From Candidatus Gastranaerophilales bacterium (GTDB lineage: Bacteria; Cyanobacteriota; Vampirovibrionia; Gastranaerophilales; CAJFVJ01), in contig JAQUTS010000025.1 in the NCBI GenBank assembly GCA_028694275.1, positions 1 to 14,886 of the forward strand: a DNA stretch of 14,886 nt, written 5' to 3'. The position numbers and the translations under genes are program-made. Below, in pieces: positions 6,753 through 12,765 of the stretch. Position 1 is the stretch's first letter, and every line of letters starts with the position of its first letter. The notes beneath the pieces were generated by a model. The model ran no database searches. It had not been told where the DNA came from and saw nothing but the letters and a program-made list of their open reading frames with translations.

Positions 6753-6767
6753 ACATTTATTTAATGT
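6753..6767 (-). promoter_or_regulatory. 7-1-7 inverted repeat upstream of bcp
   Basis: ACATTTA-T-TTAATGT is an inverted repeat with one mismatch, about 60 bases before the bcp start. The 7-1-7 layout recalls Fur/PerR operators, but the bases do not match their consensus and the region is A/T-rich, so chance is quite possible. No clear bcp promoter boxes were found. Confidence 0.25.
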
Positions 6768-6828
6768 TTATACGCCTTTAGTGGTGTGCTTTTATGCCAA
6801 ATAGCCTCAGGGCTTATCTTTACAAAAT

Positions 6829-6853
6829 AATAAGTATACAAAGTACACTTATT
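6829..6853 (+). promoter_or_regulatory. Inverted repeat overlapping the -35 box, candidate operator
   Basis: AATAAGTATAC (6829-6839) and GTACACTTATT (6843-6853) are 11-base arms with a single mismatch and an AAA centre. The right arm runs into the TTGACA at 6852-6857. This geometry suits a dimeric repressor that blocks RNA polymerase. Confidence 0.5.
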
Positions 6854-6879
6854 GACAAATGACGGAAATATGCTACACT
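6852..6879 (+). promoter_or_regulatory. Promoter of the AAA+ ATPase gene, extended -10
   Basis: A perfect TTGACA (6852-6857), a 16-base spacer ending in TGC, and TACACT (6874-6879) make an extended -10 promoter. Transcription would start near 6886, leaving a leader of about 190 bases before the ATG at 7076. Confidence 0.65.
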
Positions 6880-6885
6880 TGTAAT

Positions 6886-7075
6886 ATTGAATTTCACTTG
6901 AAGCAGAAAGCATAATCCGAGGCAGATAAACATCAATGTATTTGGTGGGTTTGTTTGGGTTAGTTTTCGGGCGATTGTGTCAGGTAGTTAGTCTTTAGTT
7001 TTCACATTCAAACTTTAAAAACATCATTAATAGATGGGTGCTATTGTAGTGCCGTGTTTGTGTCAGGAGGTAATA
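6886..7075 (+). other. Long untranslated leader of the AAA+ gene
   Basis: About 190 bases with no gene. The middle (6940-6975) is G/T-rich with several GG/GGG runs. An imperfect copy of the ribosome-site context (TTGTGTCAGGTAG at 6975-6987) precedes the real one (TTGTGTCAGGAGG at 7058-7070). AGGAGGT at 7065-7071, 4-5 bases before ATG 7076, is a near-perfect ribosome site. No known riboswitch was recognised. Confidence 0.45.
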
Positions 7076-8638
7076 ATGCCAATTACACTGCAAAATTTCT
7101 CATGCAATTTTGCGGGGATTTCTACACCCCAAAAACATTCAAACCCACAAGAAAAGTCAATTTTATCACCGTCGCCACAGTCAGGGTTTCCGAGTAGGGC
7201 AGCATTGGTTGACAAAAATTACAATCAACTTTTGGTAAAAAAACATTCCAATGTTAACTTCAAAGGCAATCCGGGTGGGTTTTGTTTTCCTTTGGCCAAA
7301 AAAGTATCTTCTGCTGTGCAAAGGTACGAACATGGACATATTATCTTGGTGGGCAAAGATTTGCCCCAGTCTCAAAAGCTTTTAAAGCAGTCGATTGAGT
7401 CTTTTGATTCTGTAATTAAAAAAGTTTTCTTTATTCAAGATGACTCTATAAAAGGAGCTGTTGCTTTTAAGAAAAACTCAAAAGGGTTTACAGAACTTGT
7501 AAATTTGAACAAAGATAATATTAAAATAGTCGGTGATATACCAATGAAAACATATTTTGCAAAAAAAGGAGATTCTTTGTTTCTTAGTGAAGGAGATATG
7601 GTTTCTATCGGCGATACAAGCTTTAAGTTTTCATATGAAGAAAACAACAGCCTTACTATGATTAGAGATTTGAGTGTGAAGGAGTTTGATTTTTCACAAC
7701 AAAATAAAACACTGATAAATAATATTAATAAAAACCACATAGAACAACTCCTTCCCGCTCAGGCAAAGTCTTTAGAGCGTAAGTTGACATTCAAAGACGT
7801 CGGAGGTCAAGATAAGGCGATAGAAGAACTTAAAAAATCTATTATTTATCCTATAAAATATCCCGCCGCATATAAAAATCAGATCATCAACAGAGGCACA
7901 ATCTTAGCAGGCGGCCCCGGCACGGGTAAGACCCTTTTGGCGCAGGCTTTAGCCAATGAGACAAATGCTCATTACATACAATTAAACGGTTTGGAAATGG
8001 AGTCAAAATGGGTTGGGGAGTCCGAGAAAAATTGGAGAAATCTCTTTGCTCAGGCAAAAGAACATGAGCCAGCGGTAATTTTTATTGATGAATTTGATGC
8101 TGTCGCTAAAAAACGTGCAGGCAGCGATACATCAAGATATGATGACAAGGTTGTAAATCAGCTTCTCACACTTATGAGCGATGCTGAAAAAGGTAAGTTC
8201 GGCAATGTTTTTGTGATTGTTGCCACCAATAAACTTGACCTTCTTGATGATGCCATTGTCAGATCAGGAAGATTCGGAAAGCATATTCAGGTGGAAAAAC
8301 CTGATTTGAAAGGATGCAAAAGTATTCTTGGCATTCATTCACAAAACAAAACTGTATCAAATCTGTTTAATCCCGATATTTTTGCAGAAAAACTTCACAA
8401 GTCGCAAACAAGCGGGGCAGACATTGCCCACATTGTAAATGAAGCAAATTCAAATGCTTTTGAGCGTTCGGGCATATACAAAAAAATGGAGGAAGGGACA
8501 TTCCAAGAAGCTGATATAGAAACTCTCAAAATAGAACCTGAAGACTTCGATAAGGCTTTAGAAGCGTTTAAACTTCAAAACAAAAATAAACAGCGCAATC
8601 CTATCGGATTTGTTAATCACGATAAAGACGCGGCATAA
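7076..8638 (+). CDS. AAA+ ATPase of the Cdc48/FtsH-like class with tagged N-terminus
   Basis: A 520-residue protein. The AAA module starts at residue 239 (FKDVGG). Walker A is GGPGTGKT (279-286), Walker B is VIFIDEFD (334-341), sensor 1 is the Asn of ATN (383-385), and Arg396 and Arg399 of RSGRFG are the second-region-of-homology arginine fingers. A pore-loop-like KWVGESEKN follows Walker A. The C-terminal helical lid ends about residue 485. There is no HExxH protease motif and no membrane segment, so it is not FtsH; one AAA ring with an unknown substrate domain is expected, acting as unfoldase or remodeller. Residues 1-68 are Ser/Pro/Asn/Gln-rich with VNFKGN at 60-65. Residues about 85-190 are beta-rich and end in an FHA-like phrase (EGDMVSIGD). 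The perfect AGGAGGT fixes the start at 7076 rather than 7034. It ends at a strong terminator. Confidence 0.93.
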   Translation: MPITLQNFSCNFAGISTPQKHSNPQEKSILSPSPQSGFPSRAALVDKNYNQLLVKKHSNVNFKGNPGGFCFPLAKKVSSAVQRYEHGHIILVGKDLPQSQKLLKQSIESFDSVIKKVFFIQDDSIKGAVAFKKNSKGFTELVNLNKDNIKIVGDIPMKTYFAKKGDSLFLSEGDMVSIGDTSFKFSYEENNSLTMIRDLSVKEFDFSQQNKTLINNINKNHIEQLLPAQAKSLERKLTFKDVGGQDKAIEELKKSIIYPIKYPAAYKNQIINRGTILAGGPGTGKTLLAQALANETNAHYIQLNGLEMESKWVGESEKNWRNLFAQAKEHEPAVIFIDEFDAVAKKRAGSDTSRYDDKVVNQLLTLMSDAEKGKFGNVFVIVATNKLDLLDDAIVRSGRFGKHIQVEKPDLKGCKSILGIHSQNKTVSNLFNPDIFAEKLHKSQTSGADIAHIVNEANSNAFERSGIYKKMEEGTFQEADIETLKIEPEDFDKALEAFKLQNKNKQRNPIGFVNHDKDAA

Positions 8639-8647
8639 GTATCTCTA

Positions 8648-8686
8648 AAAACACATCTTGGACTAAGTTTCAGGGTGTGTTTTTTT
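8648..8686 (+). terminator. Bidirectional terminator between the AAA+ and HD genes
   Basis: A 15-pair stem (8648-8662 with 8669-8683, including three G-T pairs) with a 6-base loop is followed by T on the + strand (8680-8686). Read on the - strand the same hairpin also ends in TTTTTA, so it can stop both convergent genes. It overlaps the last codons of the HD gene. Confidence 0.82.
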
Positions 8687-10393
8687 GTAGAGTTCTTCCA
8701 TTTTTAAAAGCTTGGCTTTTTGTTTTAAGAGTTTTTCTTCGGGGGTTTTACTTGAAAAATGTTCTCTTATTGCTATTTTTAGTATTTTCCATCCAAGCTT
8801 TGAGAAAACAGGGATATTTTGTATGGTCATAGCAGGCGCTTGTTTTGCGGCATCAAAGTCTTCGATAGCCTGTTTTGCGTAGGTTCTTTTTGTTGCTTTG
8901 TAAGTTTTGTAATCGCCATATATTGCAGAACTTGTAATTTGATTTTTGAGTTCTGAGAGTTTGTTTATTTTTTCTGCTTGACTGATTTTCTTGTAAGTTG
9001 TTACAGCAAAATCATCCGTCATTCCGGACATATAGTCTATGATAGCTTTTTTATATTGTTGTTGGTCTTTGAGGTCATAGACGATTTTGTTTTTGTATTC
9101 TTTTGGCTTTTGCTCAGAGTCTGTATGTTTGATTAACCAGTCTTTGAAGTCTTTAGTGGGAAGATTTGCGTGTCTGTCCAATTCTTGCAGGGTATTTTCA
9201 CCTTTGTACAAATTGTCATAGGTGTTGAATGTTGTTCTTAAAACTGTGTTGAAATACTCAGCAGGGGGGTGCAAAGCCTCTGTGTGATAGATGTTTTTGT
9301 AATTGTAGTTTTTGATTTCTTTCATTGCTTCAAATACAGGTTTTGAGAAGCCAATTCCATTATCAATAGAGGAGTTTTTGACAATATCATCTATAAATAA
9401 ATCAATTAGGCTACTGTTATTCACTTCGTTTTTGAATTTTGGTATATGTTTTTTGATTATTTTTTGAAGGTCTTTTTGGTTCCCTTCATTCAAAATACCA
9501 AGCCTTTGCGCATCTTCTATATCACGTCCTATATAAGCTATTTTGTCTGAGATTTTTACGATACACCCTTCCCATGTGAAAGGCTGTGTTTCGGATGCTT
9601 TTTTTAGTGACATCAAATCAATAACTTCGTTTCTTGGTTTGATTCCGTTTTGATCGACTTCACCGCAGTGGGTAATTATGCCGTCTCTGACAGCGTAAGT
9701 GAGGTTGAGGTTTTTGCTTAGGCCTTTTTTATTTTTGAGAGTTACAAGATTATCAACCATATTCAGGCTGTTTTTTTCATGCCAGAATGGTTCAAGACCC
9801 TCATCAGAAGAGATCCTTCGCAAAATATGTTCCCCTTCATGCCCAAATGGTGAGTGCCCTATATCATGCCCGTGAGCGATTGCTTCGGCCAGTTCCTCAT
9901 TTAGTCCGAGTTTTTTACAGATTCTTTTTGCTATGTCTGCAACTTGGCTTACGTGGGTACTTCTTGTTGAGACCATATCATTGGGCGGAGCGACATGCGC
10001 TATTTTTGCATCAGGCAGTACGCCTTTGTGTGCTTTGACATAAGTCTGAGCTTTGTATCTCAGCCTGTCATAGCCTTCTGAGTGAAGAATTCTGTTGAAG
10101 TCTCTTTCAAAATCTGTCCTTGGGTCATTGGCTTTTTTTCTTACGGGAAGTTCTCTTTTTATTGCTTGTTTCCATTTTGGGTTTTGTGGTGTCATAGCGA
10201 CTGATGCAAAAATTGCTTTTGCCGGTGGTGTTTTTATTCCGGTAAAAGCAATTTGGACTTGATCTGAACGTAGGGGGTGTATTTTAGAAGAGGTCAAAAG
10301 TGACCCCTGACCTCTTGGCTTTGACAAAGAGTTTTGGGTGGGTAAAAAGTGGGTTTTTTTATCGTGATTTTGGAAACCAACTTGTAATAACAC
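8663..10393 (-). CDS. dGTPase-like HD-domain phosphohydrolase with tagged N-terminus
   Basis: A 576-residue protein with a dGTP triphosphohydrolase-type core, which cleaves dNTP to deoxynucleoside and triphosphate. The core starts at RTDFERDFNRIL (92-103), as in Dgt. Metal ligands are His147 (THVSQV), His176-Asp177 (HGHDIGHSPFGHEGE) and Asp283 in DKIAYIGRDIEDA; His185 and Glu188 also match Dgt. The insert between KAQTY and THVSQV is longer than usual. Residues about 310-576 are helical and variable. Dgt proteins normally begin near the core, but here 90 extra residues precede it, Ser/Gln/Pro/Lys-rich with IAFTGI at 48-53. GGAGG lies 5 bases before a GTG start at 10393. It could keep nucleotide pools or act in phage defence as some dGTPases do; the sequence does not decide, and the exact substrate is uncertain. 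Confidence 0.9.
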   Translation of the reverse strand: MLLQVGFQNHDKKTHFLPTQNSLSKPRGQGSLLTSSKIHPLRSDQVQIAFTGIKTPPAKAIFASVAMTPQNPKWKQAIKRELPVRKKANDPRTDFERDFNRILHSEGYDRLRYKAQTYVKAHKGVLPDAKIAHVAPPNDMVSTRSTHVSQVADIAKRICKKLGLNEELAEAIAHGHDIGHSPFGHEGEHILRRISSDEGLEPFWHEKNSLNMVDNLVTLKNKKGLSKNLNLTYAVRDGIITHCGEVDQNGIKPRNEVIDLMSLKKASETQPFTWEGCIVKISDKIAYIGRDIEDAQRLGILNEGNQKDLQKIIKKHIPKFKNEVNNSSLIDLFIDDIVKNSSIDNGIGFSKPVFEAMKEIKNYNYKNIYHTEALHPPAEYFNTVLRTTFNTYDNLYKGENTLQELDRHANLPTKDFKDWLIKHTDSEQKPKEYKNKIVYDLKDQQQYKKAIIDYMSGMTDDFAVTTYKKISQAEKINKLSELKNQITSSAIYGDYKTYKATKRTYAKQAIEDFDAAKQAPAMTIQNIPVFSKLGWKILKIAIREHFSSKTPEEKLLKQKAKLLKMEELYKKTHPET

Positions 10394-10453
10394 TTTTGCC
10401 TCCGCTTCTGCAAATATTTATAACATTAAACTTCTGTTTTTAGTTTGAAAAAC

Positions 10454-10462
10454 TGCTATATT
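10454..10462 (+). promoter_or_regulatory. Possible extended -10 box between the divergent HD and PLD genes
   Basis: TGCTATATT closely resembles the TGCTACACT of the AAA+ promoter, and both are followed by TTGTAA or its near match. No good -35 lies upstream. It could drive the PLD-like gene from a start near 10470. Confidence 0.35.
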
Positions 10463-10495
10463 TGTAACTTTTCTTAATATTTGATATGTACCCCC

Positions 10496-10524
10496 TTGTC
10501 AAATTTGAATTCAAACACTATGCT
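10496..10524 (+). promoter_or_regulatory. Candidate promoter of the PLD-exonuclease operon with a palindrome in the spacer
   Basis: TTGTCA (10496-10501) and TATGCT (10519-10524) are exactly 17 bases apart. The spacer holds a perfect 12-base palindrome, TTTGAATTCAAA (10504-10515). Transcription would begin near 10531, before AGGTAGG (10544-10550) and a TTG start at 10561. Confidence 0.45.
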
Positions 10525-10560
10525 TGTAGCAGAGATGAGTTGTCAGGTAGGAATTTTATT

Positions 10561-12765
10561 TTGAGTAATCTTTTTGTATTACCGTTTAATCTGAATAATA
10601 AGCCTAAGATGCCCCAGCAGAAGAGGTCTATAACGGTACCTGATTCTAAACTTATTAATTCTACGAGTTTTACTAAAACAAAAATTGAAGCACCTCAAGA
10701 AAGAGACCCAAGGGCATTGCCCAGGGTCTCTTCTCCTATAAATTATTATTTGCCTTCGTCAATCACTTTTGGGGCAAAAGTACCAACTTCACCCGTTTTA
10801 AAAAAGCTTCCTAAGATAGCCAGAAAAACTCTCAAAGAAGAAGACCCAAGAGACTTACCCGGTGTTCCTTTTGATATAGCAAGTTTTATTATTGGCGTTG
10901 CAAATGAAAGAGGGTTTTCTGTAGGGGATGCTTTGAGGCTTTACATAAATCCGCAGCAGCATACGCCCAAGGTTATTCCTGAAGCATCCAAGTCCGTCAA
11001 AATAGGCAATTGCAAAGTTACTTCTTTGATTGACGGGCAGCAGATTTTTGATGCGTATACATCAGCAATCAAATGGGCGGATGATTTTGCTCTGAGCTCA
11101 ATGTTTGAATTTCAAAATGTCAAAATAGATGGACACAAATGGCCTACAAACGGTGCGGAAATTGTACCAGGCTCAAAACAGCAGCAAAAAATTCTTGGGC
11201 TGCTTGTTTCTAAAAAAAGAGAAAATAATGAGTTTAAAGCACAGCAGATGCTTGATGTGCACAAGTGGTATATCAACGGGCATGGTGAAAAAGAACGCCA
11301 TTACAACAACCAGGATATGGTTCGTTATATGAAAACAAATGATATTGATGTTGTACCTGCTCCTAGGTCAAATCAAGGCGGGTCGCATCTTGATCACATA
11401 AAAGTTCTTATTGTCGGGCGCAAAGATGGTTCTAAAAAAGCAATTGTTTCGGGTATGAACTGGGGAACCCATTCTGCTGCAAACCATGATGTCGGGTTTA
11501 TGATGGAGTCTTTGCCAAAACAAAAAAATTCGGAAATAGATAATCTTATAGATATGTTCAACACCAATAGGTCTTTTGCCTGGGAGCGTCTTGGTTCAAC
11601 TGAGATTATAAAAGGTCCTTTGAGTGAAGAAGAGCAAAAACTCTACACAGGTCTTGATAAAGAGATTAAGCAAGAAAATGTGGATTATATGGAGATAGTC
11701 GGCAAACTTTTTGATAATCCTGAGGACAAAAATCGTTATGCAGATGGCCGTTTGGATCTTATTCCATGTAATCCAGTTTCAAATCCCAAAATAAAAGTCT
11801 TGCGCACTTCTCCTCGAGAAATGGCAAAAGTTGGTTCTAAAGGGGAAGAAACAATCAGACAAGAAATCATGCATAATCTTAAAACATCCAAAGATTACGT
11901 GGGGCTTAATTTCGTATTTACTGATAAAGAAGCAGTTGATACGATAATTCATCGCTGGCAAAAGCCAAAAGATAATCCTGGACATATGGATACTTTGCTC
12001 ATTGTAGAATCAGGGATTCTTAAGGATTTTCCTTATTGCCGAAAATCATATAACAGGCTCAAAAGAGCCGGGGTGCCTATTATAGTTTTCAATTCTGACA
12101 AAGAAGTAACCCAAAGAATGCATGCCAAGTTGAATATATTTGATAAAACACGTATCGTAACCGGATCATTCAATATGTCTGCAATGGGTTTGAACCATAA
12201 TTTGAACAAAGGCATAAGGAGTGATTATGATCTTTATTCTGAGCGTATTTTTAAAGAAATAAAAGAACACCTCACAGATGCAAAAGAACACGAAAAACTT
12301 GTGGGATTACCTTATTTGGTCGAAAAAGAATTCAATTATGATGAGCTTAAAGCCAGAAAAGCATTGATAGGAAAAGCTTTTGAAAATGTTACAAAAAAAG
12401 GGCATGCTTCAGTTGTTATTGATGGCAAAACATACCGTTTCAATCAAGATCAGGATTCCACGTTATCAACTATTCACGGTTATTACACAATTGCGCAGGA
12501 CCGATTCAATGCCAGAGAAAAATACAAACGCGGCAATAACGAGCTTGGAATTTCTTTTGAATCGCCGACTTTGGCCAAGGTAATGCTTAAGCAAATAGCC
12601 AAAGACTTTAAACATTCTGAATCAAAATATGAAAAATTGAAAAACAAAATATTCCCTATGCGCCCATCAACAGACGGCGTTGAAAAAATAAAATCTTCCA
12701 TTGAAAAGTTTTCAGGATTGGAAGATAAAAGTAAGAAAAAACCAGGAGACGGAAAGTTTGACTAA
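10561..12765 (+). CDS. Phospholipase-D-superfamily protein with tagged N-terminus
   Basis: About 734 residues from the TTG at 10561. The PLD superfamily (phospholipases, cardiolipin synthases, nucleases) uses two HxKxxxxD motifs. The second is intact: H521-A-K523 then D528, followed by GSFN (535-538). The first is H279-I-K281 with Gly286 where Asp is expected, followed by GMNW (298-301), so one half-site is altered. There are no membrane helices, which argues against cardiolipin synthase and leaves nuclease or lipase open. Residues 1-75 are Asn/Pro/Lys/Ser-rich with ITFGAK at 68-73; DPRxLPxV occurs twice (49-55 and 95-102). An ATG at 10486 in frame would add 25 residues but has no ribosome site and lies ahead of the likely promoter. 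The stop overlaps the next ATG by one base, indicating coupling to the exonuclease. Confidence 0.85.
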   Translation: MSNLFVLPFNLNNKPKMPQQKRSITVPDSKLINSTSFTKTKIEAPQERDPRALPRVSSPINYYLPSSITFGAKVPTSPVLKKLPKIARKTLKEEDPRDLPGVPFDIASFIIGVANERGFSVGDALRLYINPQQHTPKVIPEASKSVKIGNCKVTSLIDGQQIFDAYTSAIKWADDFALSSMFEFQNVKIDGHKWPTNGAEIVPGSKQQQKILGLLVSKKRENNEFKAQQMLDVHKWYINGHGEKERHYNNQDMVRYMKTNDIDVVPAPRSNQGGSHLDHIKVLIVGRKDGSKKAIVSGMNWGTHSAANHDVGFMMESLPKQKNSEIDNLIDMFNTNRSFAWERLGSTEIIKGPLSEEEQKLYTGLDKEIKQENVDYMEIVGKLFDNPEDKNRYADGRLDLIPCNPVSNPKIKVLRTSPREMAKVGSKGEETIRQEIMHNLKTSKDYVGLNFVFTDKEAVDTIIHRWQKPKDNPGHMDTLLIVESGILKDFPYCRKSYNRLKRAGVPIIVFNSDKEVTQRMHAKLNIFDKTRIVTGSFNMSAMGLNHNLNKGIRSDYDLYSERIFKEIKEHLTDAKEHEKLVGLPYLVEKEFNYDELKARKALIGKAFENVTKKGHASVVIDGKTYRFNQDQDSTLSTIHGYYTIAQDRFNAREKYKRGNNELGISFESPTLAKVMLKQIAKDFKHSESKYEKLKNKIFPMRPSTDGVEKIKSSIEKFSGLEDKSKKKPGDGKFD
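10702..10731 (+). repeat. Strong hairpin inside the PLD-like coding sequence
   Basis: AGAGACCC (10702-10709) pairs perfectly with GGGTCTCT (10724-10731), and an inner GGGC/GCCC stem closes a 3-base loop across a small bulge. It lies about 140 bases into the gene, in the disordered region before the tag motif, and encodes the first DPRxLPxV peptide. Confidence 0.6.

Noticed and set aside
6801..6816. Small hairpin TAGCC/GGCTTA upstream of the AAA+ promoter
   Set aside because: Four to five pairs without a T run; not a convincing terminator for either strand.
6940..6975. G-quadruplex in the AAA+ leader
   Set aside because: Only three GGG runs and one GG with uneven loops; too weak to claim.
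7034..7075. Longer AAA+ protein starting at ATG 7034
   Set aside because: No ribosome site there, while a near-perfect AGGAGGT stands before ATG 7076, and the shorter N-terminus resembles those of the other tagged proteins.
10486..10560. ATG 10486 as start of the PLD-like gene
   Set aside because: No Shine-Dalgarno, and candidate promoter boxes lie within this stretch. It is kept as an alternative because TTG 10561 has only a moderate ribosome site at 10-base spacing.
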